Shown: positions 9,538 through 17,253 of the stretch, one piece after another
Layout: every line of letters starts with the position of its first letter
How positions within the stretch are numbered: the first letter of the stretch is position 1
NCBI RefSeq assembly: GCF_002028425.1
Contig: NZ_CP020042.1
Location: forward strand, 3,844,001-3,908,000
Direction of reading: 5' to 3'
DNA: 64,000 bases
DNA from: Streptomyces katrae
GTDB taxonomy: Bacteria > Actinomycetota > Actinomycetes > Streptomycetales > Streptomycetaceae
Translations under genes and position numbers: made by a program
Notes under the pieces: model-generated
Databases searched by the model: none
Seen by the model: the letters and a program-made list of their open reading frames with translations, nothing else
What the model was told of the DNA's origin: nothing

Positions 9538-10515
9538 ATGCATGCGATCACCATCGAGCAGCCGGGCGGCCCCGAGGCCCTCGTCTGGGCCGACGTACCC
9601 GATCCGGTGGCGGGCGAGGGCGAGGTGCTCGTCGAGGTCGCGGCCAGCGCCGTGAACCGCGCCGACGTCCTGCAGCGGCAGGGCTTCTACGATCCGCCGC
9701 CGGGAGCTTCGCCCTATCCCGGCCTGGAGTGTTCCGGACGCATCGCCGCGCTGGGGCCCGGGGTGTCCGGCTGGGCGGTGGGCGACGAGGTGTGCGCGCT
9801 GCTGTCCGGCGGCGGGTACGCGCAGCAGGTCGCCGTCCCGGCCGGCCAGCTCCTGCCGGTCCCGCAGGGCGTGGACCTGGTGTCGGCCGCCGCGCTGCCG
9901 GAGGTCGTCGCGACGGTGTGGTCCAACGTGTTCATGGTCGCCGGACTCCGCCCGGGCGAGACCCTGCTGGTGCACGGCGGCTCCAGCGGCATCGGCACCA
10001 TGGCGGTCCAGCTGGGCAAGGCCGTGGGCGCGCGGGTGGCGGTGACGGCGGGCGGCAAGGAGAAGCTGGAGCGCTGCGCGGAGCTGGGCGCGGACATCCT
10101 GATCGACTACCGCGAGCAGGACTTCGTGGAGGAGCTCAAGGCCGCGACCGACGGGGCCGGAGCCGACGTGATCCTGGACATCATGGGCGCGAAGTACCTG
10201 GGCCGGAACCTGGAGGCGCTGGCGATGAACGGCCGGCTGGCGGTGATCGGCTTCCAGGGCGGGGTGAAGGCCGAACTGGACCTGCGGATGCTGCTGGCCA
10301 AGCGCGGCGCCATCACGGCGACCTCGCTGCGCGCCCGTCCGCTGGAGGAGAAGGCGGCCATCATCGCGGCGGTCCGCGAGCACGTCTGGCCCCTGATCGG
10401 CTCGGGCCGGGTCCGCCCGGTGGTCCACGCGACGTACCCCGTGGAGCAGGCGGCCGAGGCCCACCGCGTCCTGGAGTCGAGCACCCACGTGGGCAAGCTC
10501 ATCCTGACGTTCTGA
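9538..10515 (+). CDS. NAD(P)H-quinone oxidoreductase, zinc-independent MDR family
   Basis: The 325-aa medium-chain dehydrogenase/reductase resembles PIG3/QOR enzymes that reduce quinones with NADPH. An N-terminal GroES-like domain (NRADVLQRQGFYDPPPGASP) carries the family's proline-rich loop. The Rossmann fold has LLVHGGSSGIGTMAVQLGKA, where quinone reductases typically have GG/AxGVG. The cysteines and GHE motif of zinc alcohol dehydrogenases are absent. A C-terminal TYPVEQAAEAHRVLESSTHVGKL is typical. It starts at ATG 9538, 22 nt after the channel gene. It converges with the TetR gene, with only 6 nt between stops, so the TetR protein need not regulate it. Confidence 0.9.
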   Translation: MHAITIEQPGGPEALVWADVPDPVAGEGEVLVEVAASAVNRADVLQRQGFYDPPPGASPYPGLECSGRIAALGPGVSGWAVGDEVCALLSGGGYAQQVAVPAGQLLPVPQGVDLVSAAALPEVVATVWSNVFMVAGLRPGETLLVHGGSSGIGTMAVQLGKAVGARVAVTAGGKEKLERCAELGADILIDYREQDFVEELKAATDGAGADVILDIMGAKYLGRNLEALAMNGRLAVIGFQGGVKAELDLRMLLAKRGAITATSLRARPLEEKAAIIAAVREHVWPLIGSGRVRPVVHATYPVEQAAEAHRVLESSTHVGKLILTF

Positions 10516-10521
10516 CGGCGC

Positions 10522-11082
10522 TCAGCGCAGGGCGGCGGCGACCAGCCCCTCCAGGGCCTCCCGGGGGATTTCGGCCACCCCGGCCGGCAGGTGCTCCAGC
10601 ACCAGGCCGTCGACGCAGGCCAGGAGGCTGAGGGTGCGCCCCTCCGGGTCGGGGACGCCGTGCGCGGCCAGGAAGGCGCGTACGACGTCCCGCCCGGCGT
10701 TCTCGCGCGGGACGAGGATCTCGCGCAGCTCAGGGTCGCGGACGCTCTCCAGTACGCAGGCGTAGCGGGCGAGGGAGCGCCTGCGCCCCTCGCCCGTGAG
10801 GCGGGCCGTGGTGAGCGCGGCGAGGCCGTCGGTGAGCTCGGCGGGGGTGCGCGGCAGCGGGGTCCGCTCACCGGCGGCCTGGAGTTCGGCCTGGTCCCGG
10901 TCCACGAGGCGGCGTACCAGTGCCGTCAGCAGGGCGGCGCGGGTGCGCAGGTAGGCGGAGGTGCTGCCCGGGGGAAGCCCGGCGGTCCGGTCCACCGCGC
11001 GGTGGGTCAGCCCGCGCATGCCGAGTTCGGCCAGCACCTCGATGGCGGCATCGGCCAGCAGGACCCGTCGCTCTTCACTCAC
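10522..11082 (-). CDS. TetR family transcriptional regulator
   Basis: This 186-aa repressor has an N-terminal TetR helix-turn-helix (ILADAAIEVLAELGMRGLTHR-like region, residues 8-28, then RTAGLPPGSTSAYLRTRAALL). The C-terminal ligand-binding helices match TetR_C-type domains. It is divergent from a FAD monooxygenase gene, and the 82 bp between them hold two near-identical inverted repeats, the expected operators. Small-molecule induction of the monooxygenase is the natural inference; the ligand is unknown. Confidence 0.9.
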   Translation of the reverse strand: MSEERRVLLADAAIEVLAELGMRGLTHRAVDRTAGLPPGSTSAYLRTRAALLTALVRRLVDRDQAELQAAGERTPLPRTPAELTDGLAALTTARLTGEGRRRSLARYACVLESVRDPELREILVPRENAGRDVVRAFLAAHGVPDPEGRTLSLLACVDGLVLEHLPAGVAEIPREALEGLVAAALR

Positions 11083-11089
11083 CCCCTCT

Positions 11090-11105
11090 TTCTACACCTG
11101 TAGAA
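11090..11105. promoter_or_regulatory. TetR operator 1 (TTCTACA-CC-TGTAGAA)
   Basis: Perfect 7-bp arms TTCTACA/TGTAGAA flank a 2-bp centre, 7 nt upstream of the tetR start. The same sequence recurs 42 bp away on the monooxygenase side. The pair most simply bind the adjacent TetR protein for autoregulation. Confidence 0.85.
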
Positions 11106-11131
11106 GCACGGGGTACCCTCCACCCCAGGCC

Positions 11132-11147
11132 TTCTACAGGTGTAGAA
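11132..11147. promoter_or_regulatory. TetR operator 2 (TTCTACA-GG-TGTAGAA)
   Basis: This is the same 16-bp palindrome as at 11090 with the centre GG, that is, the reverse complement of the first site. It lies 17 nt before the monooxygenase start and just ahead of its ribosome site, where binding would block transcription or initiation. Confidence 0.85.
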
Positions 11148-11164
11148 ACGGGAGGGGCGGCATC

Positions 11165-12289
11165 ATGACGACGGCTCGTCGGGCTCTGGTCATCGGCGGC
11201 GGCATCGGCGGACTGGCGGCGGCCATCGGGCTGCACCGCACCGGATGGGACGTGCAGGTCCTGGAACGCGCCCCGGTACTGGAGGACGCGGGCGCGGGGA
11301 TCTCCCTCGCCGCCAACGGGATGCGCGCACTGGACGCGCTGGGCGTGGGCGCGGCGGTCCGTGCGGCCGCCCACCCCCAGTACACGGGCGGAACGCGCAC
11401 CCCCGGGGGGCGTCCGCTGTCCCGCATGGACGGCAGGGCCCTCGAACGGGCCCTGGGCATCCCGGTGTCCGGCATCCCCCGCGCGGCCCTCCACCGCCTG
11501 CTGCGGGACGCCCTCCCGGCGGACTGCCTGCGGGCGGAATCCGGCACCCTCGCCACCGACCCCGGCGCCGACCTGGTCGTGGCGGCCGACGGGCTGCGCA
11601 GCGGAATCCGTTCACAGCTCTTCCCGGACCACCCCGGGCCGGTCTACAGCGGCTCGACGGTGCTGCGCGCCATCACCGCCGAACCGATCCGCACGGACGA
11701 GGACTTCGCGCTGACCTGGGGGCCGGGGGCGGAGTTCGGGCACATCGGCTTCGCGGACGGCCGCGCCGAATGGCACGCCGTGCTGAAGGCCCCGGCGGGG
11801 ATCCGGCACGCGGACCCGCTGCGGTTCCTGGGGCGCCGCTTCGCGAACTGGCACCCGCAGGTGGGGCGGCTGCTGGCGGCGACCCGGCCGGAGGACGTCC
11901 TGCACCACGACGTCCACGAGCTGGTGACTCCGCTGCCGGCGTACGCCGTCGGGCGGGTCGCCCTGCTGGGGGACGCGGCACACGCCATGACCCCGAACCT
12001 GGGGCAGGGGGCCTGCCAGGCCCTGGAGGACGCGGTGGTCCTCGCGGCGGAACTGGCGGCCGGCGGGCCGGTTGCCGCCGGCCTGGCCCGCTACGACGCG
12101 GTGCGGCGGCCCCGTACCCAGGCGGTGGCCCGGGCCGCGCGCCGGGCGGGGCGCATGGGCCACGCCCTCACCCACCCCGTCGCCGTCGCGACCCGCAACA
12201 CGGCCCTCCGCCTGGCCCCTTCCGGCGCAACCGTCCGGGCCCTCCTCCGCCCGGCGACCTGGACCCCGCCCACGTTGCCGCCCGCCTGA
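11165..12289 (+). CDS. FAD-dependent monooxygenase (PHBH family)
   Basis: The 374-aa flavoprotein starts at ATG 11165 with GGGAGGGGCGG upstream. The Rossmann motif is ALVIGGGIGGLAAAIGLHRTGW (GxGxxG); the DG-type motif is VVAADGLRSGIR; the FAD-ribityl motif is VALLGDAAHAMTPNLGQGAC. This is the order of class A aromatic hydroxylases such as salicylate- or zeaxanthin-epoxidase-like enzymes, which use NAD(P)H and O2. It is slightly short for the family. It is controlled from the divergent TetR gene. The substrate cannot be told from sequence; oxidation of an aromatic or polyketide-like inducer is plausible. Confidence 0.9.
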   Translation: MTTARRALVIGGGIGGLAAAIGLHRTGWDVQVLERAPVLEDAGAGISLAANGMRALDALGVGAAVRAAAHPQYTGGTRTPGGRPLSRMDGRALERALGIPVSGIPRAALHRLLRDALPADCLRAESGTLATDPGADLVVAADGLRSGIRSQLFPDHPGPVYSGSTVLRAITAEPIRTDEDFALTWGPGAEFGHIGFADGRAEWHAVLKAPAGIRHADPLRFLGRRFANWHPQVGRLLAATRPEDVLHHDVHELVTPLPAYAVGRVALLGDAAHAMTPNLGQGACQALEDAVVLAAELAAGGPVAAGLARYDAVRRPRTQAVARAARRAGRMGHALTHPVAVATRNTALRLAPSGATVRALLRPATWTPPTLPPA

Positions 12290-12324
12290 CGCCGGGGCTT
12301 CGCTCGGCGGCGCCCGCCGTTCCC

Positions 12325-13656
12325 CTACAGGCTCCTCAGCAGCACCGCCGGGTTCTCCACGCAGTCCGCGACGTACCGGAGGAACCCCCCTGCGGTGCCC
12401 CCGTCGCACACCCGGTGGTCGAACGTCAGCGAAAGCTGCACGACCTGACGGACGGCCAGCTCACCCTGGTACACCCACGGCTTCGGGATGATCCGCCCCA
12501 CCCCCAGCATGGCCGCCTCCGGGTGGTTGATGATCGGCGTGGAGCCGTCCACCCCGAACACCCCGTAGTTGTTCAGCGTGAACGTGCCCCCGGTGAGGTC
12601 CGACGGGGCCAGCTTCCCGGCCCGCGCCAGCTCCGTCAGCCGGGCGAACTCCGCCGACAGGGACTCCGGGCTGCGCGTCTGGGCGTCGCGGACGACCGGG
12701 ACCATCAGCCCGCGCTCGGTCTGCGCGGCAAAGCCCAGGTGCACGGCCGGGAGCCGGACGATCTCGTTCGCCGCGAGGTCCACCGTGGAGTTGAGCTCCG
12801 GGTATCGCGCCAGCGCGGCCGTGCAGATCCGGGCCAGCAGGGCCAGTACCGAGATCTTCGGGCCGTCCACCGCGTTCATCGCGGCCCGCGCCGCCATCAG
12901 CTCGGTGGCGTCCGCGTCGACCCAGCAGGTGGCCTCGGGGATCTCGCGCCGGCTGCGCGACAGCTTCTCCGCCACGGCGCCGCGCAGCCCCTTGAGGGGG
13001 ATCCGCTCGGCCTGCGGGGCGGAGACGGAGGCGGCAGCGGCGGCGGCGGGCGCGGCCACCGGTTCCGCGACCGGACGCATGGCGGCCTCCACGTCCGCGC
13101 GCAGGATCAGCCCCTCGGGGCCCGAACCGCGCAGCGACCGCAGATCGACCCCGTTGTCCCGGGCCAGCTTGCGCACCAGCGGCGAGATGACGGGCACCGG
13201 CCCGGCCTGAGCCGCCGGAGCCGCCGGGACGGCCACAGCGGGAGCCGCGGCCACCGGCGGCGCCGACACCGCGGCGGCAACGGGTCGCACCCGCCGCCGA
13301 CGCGCCGGGCGCGCGTGGTCCGAGCCGTAACCGATCAGCGGCCGGGGCGCAGCGGCAGGGCCTTCGGCATCAGCCGCCGCGGCCTGCGCCGCCCCGGCGG
13401 TATCCGACTGCGCACCCACCACCACGGTGATCAGCGGGGCGCCGACCGGAAGCTCCTCGCCCTCCTCGCCGAACCGGGCGGTGACCACACCGCCGTACGG
13501 GCAGGGCACCTCCACCATCGCCTTGGCCGTCTCGACCTCGACGACCGGCTGGTCGACGGCCACGACGTCGCCCACCGCCACCAGCCACCGCACGATCTCG
13601 GCCTCGGTCAGCCCCTCACCGAGGTCGGGCAGCTTGAACTCCATCACCTGCGGCAT
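12325..13656 (-). CDS. bkdC: Branched-chain 2-oxoacid dehydrogenase E2 (dihydrolipoyl acyltransferase)
   Basis: E2 of the branched-chain oxoacid dehydrogenase complex transfers the acyl group from E1 to CoA, supplying isobutyryl-, isovaleryl- and 2-methylbutyryl-CoA. One lipoyl domain (residues 1-80) has lipoyl-lysine context VEVETAKAMVEVP. An Ala/Pro linker leads to the peripheral subunit-binding domain (SPLVRKLARDNGVDLRSLRG). The acyltransferase domain ends with the catalytic HRVCDGG motif. The 443-aa reading uses ATG 13656, which shares its A with the E1-beta TGA (TGATG); a GTG four codons upstream is less likely. It is the last gene of the bkd operon. Confidence 0.95.
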   Translation of the reverse strand: MPQVMEFKLPDLGEGLTEAEIVRWLVAVGDVVAVDQPVVEVETAKAMVEVPCPYGGVVTARFGEEGEELPVGAPLITVVVGAQSDTAGAAQAAAADAEGPAAAPRPLIGYGSDHARPARRRRVRPVAAAVSAPPVAAAPAVAVPAAPAAQAGPVPVISPLVRKLARDNGVDLRSLRGSGPEGLILRADVEAAMRPVAEPVAAPAAAAAASVSAPQAERIPLKGLRGAVAEKLSRSRREIPEATCWVDADATELMAARAAMNAVDGPKISVLALLARICTAALARYPELNSTVDLAANEIVRLPAVHLGFAAQTERGLMVPVVRDAQTRSPESLSAEFARLTELARAGKLAPSDLTGGTFTLNNYGVFGVDGSTPIINHPEAAMLGVGRIIPKPWVYQGELAVRQVVQLSLTFDHRVCDGGTAGGFLRYVADCVENPAVLLRSL

Positions 13657-14663
13657 CAGTTCTCCCACTGGAGGCGGGCCACGGCGTCCAGGATCCGCTC
13701 CACACCGGGCAGGTGGTACTTCTCCAGCATCGGCGGCGGGTACGGGATGTCGAAGCCCGTCACCCGCAGCACCGGCGCCTCCAGGTGGTGGAAGCAGCGC
13801 TCCGTCACCCGGGCGGCGATCTCCGCGCCCGGCCCGCCGAAGCCGCCGGCCTCGTGGACCACCACCGCGCGCCCGGTACGGCGTACGGAGGCGACGACCG
13901 TCTCCTCGTCGAAGGGGACGAGCGAGCGCAGGTCGACGACCTCAAGGTCCCAGCCCTCCTCGCGCGCCGCCTCGGCCGCCTCCAGGCAGACCGGCAGCGA
14001 GGGCCCGTACGTGATCAGGGTGGCGCTGGTGCCCGTCCGCCGGACCAGCGCCTCGCCGATCCCGGGGACCGCCACCGGCGCGTCCGGCGACCACTGCGCC
14101 TTCGACCAGTAGAGCCGCTTCGGCTCCAGGAAGACCACCGGGTCGTCGCTGGCAATCGACGCGCGCAGCAGCCCGTACGCGTCCTCCACGGTCGCCGGGG
14201 TCACCACCGTCAGGCCGGGGGTGGCCGTGTAGTACGCCTCGGAAGAGTCGCAGTGGTGCTCGACGCCGCCGATGCCGCCGCCGTACGGCACGCGGATGGT
14301 GATCGGCAGCGGCATCGCGCCCCGGGTGCGGTTGCGCATCTTCGCCACGTGCGAGATGAGCTGCTCGAACGCCGGGTAGGCGAACGCGTCGAACTGCATC
14401 TCCACGACGGGCCGCAGCCCGTACATGGCCATGCCGACCGCCGTGCCGAGGATCCCCGCCTCGGCCAGCGGGGTGTCCGTGACCCGGTCCTCGCCGAACT
14501 CCTTCGCGAGTCCGTCGGTGATCCGGAAGACCCCGCCGAGCGTGCCGACGTCCTCGCCCATCACGTGGACGGTGGGGTCCTCGGCCATCGCGTCGCGCAT
14601 GGCCCGGGTCAGTGCCTGCGCCATCGTCGCGGGCTTGACCGCCTGCTGAGCCACCGTGGTCAT
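13656..14663 (-). CDS. bkdB: Branched-chain 2-oxoacid dehydrogenase E1 beta
   Basis: This 335-aa transketolase-like subunit pairs with E1 alpha to decarboxylate branched-chain 2-oxoacids using thiamine diphosphate. Diagnostic segments are VMGEDVGTLGGVFRIT, TPLAEAGILGTAVGMAMYG, VEHHCDSSEAYYTATPGLTV and the C-terminal VTGFDIPYPPPMLEKYHLP. Length is normal. It overlaps E1 alpha by 4 nt (ATGA) and E2 by TGATG, so the three genes are tightly coupled. Confidence 0.95.
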   Translation of the reverse strand: MTTVAQQAVKPATMAQALTRAMRDAMAEDPTVHVMGEDVGTLGGVFRITDGLAKEFGEDRVTDTPLAEAGILGTAVGMAMYGLRPVVEMQFDAFAYPAFEQLISHVAKMRNRTRGAMPLPITIRVPYGGGIGGVEHHCDSSEAYYTATPGLTVVTPATVEDAYGLLRASIASDDPVVFLEPKRLYWSKAQWSPDAPVAVPGIGEALVRRTGTSATLITYGPSLPVCLEAAEAAREEGWDLEVVDLRSLVPFDEETVVASVRRTGRAVVVHEAGGFGGPGAEIAARVTERCFHHLEAPVLRVTGFDIPYPPPMLEKYHLPGVERILDAVARLQWEN

Positions 14664-15796
14664 GCGTCGTCCTCAGCTTCCAGTTCCGCGCGCAGCATGG
14701 CCGCCTGCTCGCGCAGCCGGCCGGTCTGCTCGGCGTAGACGTGCGCGAAGAGGTCCATCGGGTTCAGTACGGGCTCGGCGTTCATCCGCTCGCGCAGGTC
14801 CGCGGCCATCGCCTCGGCCGCGTCGCGCGCCTCCCGGACCGCCGTCTCGTCCAGCCAGCCGCGTCCGGTCAGCTCGCGCTCCAGCAGCTCGACCGGGTCG
14901 TGCGCCTTCCAGGCCTCGACCTCGGAGTCGGTCCGGTAGCGGGTCGCGTCGTCGGCGTTCGTGTGGGCCTCCATCCGGTAGGTGACGGCCTCGATCAGGG
15001 TCGGGCCGCCGCCCGCGCGCGCCCGCTGCACGGCCTCGGTCAGCACCTCGTGCAGCGCGGCGACGTCGTTGCCGTCGACCAGCCGGCCCGGCATGCCGTA
15101 GCCCACGGCCTTGTGGGCCAGGGTCGGGGCGGCCGTCTGCTTGGCCAGGGGGACGGAGATGGCGAAGCCGTTGTTCTGGACCAGGAAGACCACCGGGGCC
15201 TGCCAGACGGCCGCGAAGTTCAGCGCCTCGTGGAAGTCGCCCTCGCTGGTGCCGCCGTCGCCGACCATGGCGAGCGCGACCACCTCGTCCCCGCGCAGCC
15301 GCGCGGCGTGCGCCACGCCCACCGCGTGCGGGAGCTGGGTGGCGAGGGGGGTGCAGAGGGGGGCTATCCGGTGCTCGCGCGGGTCGTAGCCGGTGTGCCA
15401 GTCGCCGCGCAGCAGGGTGAGCGCCTGCACGGGGTCCAGTCCGCGCGCCACGGCCGCGAGGGTGTCGCGGTAGCTGGGGAAGAGCCAGTCCTGCTCCTCC
15501 AGGACCAGGGCGGCCGCGATCTCGGCGGCCTCCTGGCCGACGGTGGAGGGGTACACGGCGAGACGGCCCTGCCGGGTCAGCGCGGTGGCCTGCGCGTTGT
15601 AGCGGCGGCCCCGCACCAGCTCGGCGTAGTAGCGGCGCATCAGCGCGGGGTCGAGGTGCTCGGCGGCCGCGGTGCCCAGGACCCGGTAGGGCTCCGGGTC
15701 CGGAAGCAGCGGAGCGGCCTCCGTACGGGGCCTCCAGGCGGGCGGCGGGGTGACACGGTGGGACGCACCGGCACCGGGCAGCTCTTGGACCGTCAT
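14660..15796 (-). CDS. bkdA: Branched-chain 2-oxoacid dehydrogenase E1 alpha
   Basis: The 378-aa E1 alpha subunit carries the thiamine diphosphate motif GDGGTSEGDFHEALNFAAVW with NN at VVFLVQNN. The phosphorylation-loop region YRMEAHTNADDATRYR is also present. It starts at ATG 15796 (MTVQELPG), preceded by AGGAGGT at about 10 nt; the frame stays open upstream but without a better start. It is first in the bkd operon and divergent from a BkdR-like Lrp regulator. Branched-chain acyl-CoAs from this enzyme prime iso/anteiso fatty acids and some polyketides in Streptomyces. Its promoter also carries the paa-type operator at 15861. Confidence 0.95.
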   Translation of the reverse strand: MTVQELPGAGASHRVTPPPAWRPRTEAAPLLPDPEPYRVLGTAAAEHLDPALMRRYYAELVRGRRYNAQATALTRQGRLAVYPSTVGQEAAEIAAALVLEEQDWLFPSYRDTLAAVARGLDPVQALTLLRGDWHTGYDPREHRIAPLCTPLATQLPHAVGVAHAARLRGDEVVALAMVGDGGTSEGDFHEALNFAAVWQAPVVFLVQNNGFAISVPLAKQTAAPTLAHKAVGYGMPGRLVDGNDVAALHEVLTEAVQRARAGGGPTLIEAVTYRMEAHTNADDATRYRTDSEVEAWKAHDPVELLERELTGRGWLDETAVREARDAAEAMAADLRERMNAEPVLNPMDLFAHVYAEQTGRLREQAAMLRAELEAEDDA

Positions 15797-15860
15797 GGCG
15801 GCGTACACCTCCTCGTGGGAAGCGGGCGGAAGGACTCCCCGGTTGTGGGGTGCCTCACCT

Positions 15861-15874
15861 ACCGATTGTTCGGT
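15861..15874. promoter_or_regulatory. Predicted paa/bkd TetR operator, copy 1 (bkd promoter)
   Basis: ACCGATTGTTCGGT differs by one base from the 14-mer found at 18869 and, inverted, at 23576. Its arms ACCGA/TCGGT are perfect. It lies 64 nt upstream of the bkd E1-alpha start. Confidence 0.65.
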
Positions 15875-15908
15875 CGTCGGCGCAATTTGGCTACAGGCGG
15901 CGTCAGGC

Positions 15909-15917
15909 TGTGGACAA
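15909..15917 (-). promoter_or_regulatory. DnaA-box match (TTGTCCACA on the minus strand)
   Basis: TGTGGACAA on the plus strand is a perfect copy of the preferred Streptomyces DnaA box. It is in the bkdA-bkdR intergenic region, about 48 kb from the origin side. It is a single box, so functional status is uncertain. Confidence 0.45.
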
Positions 15918-15975
15918 ACTGGCGACGGGGCCCTGGGATGGGTGCAGGACGTCCAGGAGAGGGAGGCAGTGGGCA

Positions 15976-16581
15976 ATGCCGGATGAACAAATGGCCGGAG
16001 CGGGCTCCGTACCGGCTTCACCGGGGGGTGCCCCGGCCGCCCCACCTGCACCGCCGGCCGCGCCGGTCCCCACCACGCCCGTGCCGCCGCCGCCGGCCGC
16101 CGCGCCCCGTCCCCTCGACCCGATCGACCGGTCGATCATGCGGCTGCTCCAGGCGGACGGCCGCGCCTCGATACGGTCGGTGGCCGAGCAGGTGCACGTC
16201 TCGCGCGCGAACGCGTACGCCCGGATCAACCGGCTGATCGACGACGGGGTGATTCGCGGGTTCACCGCCCGGGTGAACCACGAACGCGCAGGTCAGGGCG
16301 CATCCGCCTATATCACCCTGAAGATCGTCCAGAATTCCTGGCGGACCGTGCGGGAGAAGCTGCGCGAGCTGCCGGGGGCCGCCCACATCGCGCTCGTCAG
16401 CGGGGACTTCGACGTCCTGCTGCTGGTCCACACGGCTGACAACCGGACCCTGCGGGAGCTGGTGCTGACCCGCCTGCAGTCCATCCCGGAGGTGCTCTCC
16501 ACCCGGACGCTGCTGGTGTTCGAGGAAACGGACCTGCTGGATCCGGGCCCGGGCGGCGGCCCGGCGCTCGCGGAGGACTGA
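15976..16581 (+). CDS. bkdR: Lrp/AsnC family regulator, BkdR-like
   Basis: The 201-aa protein starts at ATG 15976 with GGGAGG about 9 nt upstream. An unusual N-terminal Pro/Ala-rich leader of about 45 residues precedes the AsnC helix-turn-helix (LDPIDRSIMRLLQADGRASI, then VAEQVHVSRANAYARINRL). The RAM ligand-binding domain (ASAYITLKIVQNSWRTVREK, AHIALVSGDFDVLLLVH) completes it. Its position divergent from bkdA suggests regulation of the branched-chain oxoacid dehydrogenase by an amino acid or oxoacid ligand, as for BkdR proteins. It converges with the TetR gene across a hairpin terminator. Confidence 0.9.
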   Translation: MPDEQMAGAGSVPASPGGAPAAPPAPPAAPVPTTPVPPPPAAAPRPLDPIDRSIMRLLQADGRASIRSVAEQVHVSRANAYARINRLIDDGVIRGFTARVNHERAGQGASAYITLKIVQNSWRTVREKLRELPGAAHIALVSGDFDVLLLVHTADNRTLRELVLTRLQSIPEVLSTRTLLVFEETDLLDPGPGGGPALAED

Positions 16582-16586
16582 GAGAC

Positions 16587-16614
16587 GGCAGGGGGGCGGG
16601 ACCCGCCCCCTGCC
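16587..16614. terminator. GC-rich hairpin between convergent bkdR and tetR
   Basis: GGCAGGGGGGCGGG (16587-16600) pairs with CCCGCCCCCTGCC (16602-16614), with one G bulge. There is no T-run, which is usual for streptomycete terminators. It can serve both directions. Confidence 0.6.
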
Positions 16615-16665
16615 CCCGTACCGCGCGCCCGTACCGCCCGCGTCCCGCCCCGCCAGGCCTGCCCG

Positions 16666-17253
16666 CTAGGCCTTCGTGCGCAGGCCGTCCAGGGCCATGC
16701 TGACCACCGCGTCCGCGAGCTGGTCGGGAGTGGTGCCCGGGTGCGGGCGGTACCACTCGACCAGCGAGTTGACCATGCCGAAGAGCAGCCGGGTGGCCAG
16801 CCGGATGTCCACGTCCGCCCGCAGGTCCCCGTCCGCCGCGGCGGCCTTGAGCAGCTCCGCCACCTGGTGGTCGAACTCGCGGCGGCGCTCCAGCGCCCAG
16901 CGCTCGGTGCGGGTGTTGCCGCGCACCCGCAGCAGCAGGGTGACGTAGGGGAGTTCCGCGACCAGGACCTCGACCGTGCGGCGGGTGACGTACTCGACGC
17001 GCGCGACCGCCCGGCCGCGCAGGGCGCCGGGCTCCTCCAGCACCGCGAAGAGCTCGTCCAGCGCCCGGCTGACGGCACGGTGCAGCAGCTCCTCCTTGCC
17101 CGCCACGTGGTGGTAGATCGAGGACTTGGAGATGCCGGCGGCCTTGGAGAGGTGCTCCATCGACGTGCCGTCGTAGCCGCGCTCGTTGAAGACGCGCACC
17201 GCCACCGACAGGAGCGTCTCGGGGGTGTAGGTGTCCCGCCTGGCCGTGGTCAT
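16666..17253 (-). CDS. TetR family regulator of the paa/acyl-CoA block (PaaR candidate)
   Basis: This 195-aa TetR protein begins MTTARRDTYTPETLLSVAVRVF. The helix-turn-helix is in residues 12-55 (GYDGTSMEHLSKAAGISKSS, IYHHVAGKEELLHRAV) and the remainder is a long effector domain. Its ATG overlaps the stop of the 3-hydroxyacyl-CoA dehydrogenase (ATGA), so it is co-transcribed from the promoter carrying the 14-bp operator at 18869. TetR repressors that respond to phenylacetyl-CoA control paa genes in several bacteria. By position this is the best candidate to bind the shared sites at 15861, 18869 and 23576. Binding and ligand are inferred. Confidence 0.88.
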   Translation of the reverse strand: MTTARRDTYTPETLLSVAVRVFNERGYDGTSMEHLSKAAGISKSSIYHHVAGKEELLHRAVSRALDELFAVLEEPGALRGRAVARVEYVTRRTVEVLVAELPYVTLLLRVRGNTRTERWALERRREFDHQVAELLKAAAADGDLRADVDIRLATRLLFGMVNSLVEWYRPHPGTTPDQLADAVVSMALDGLRTKA

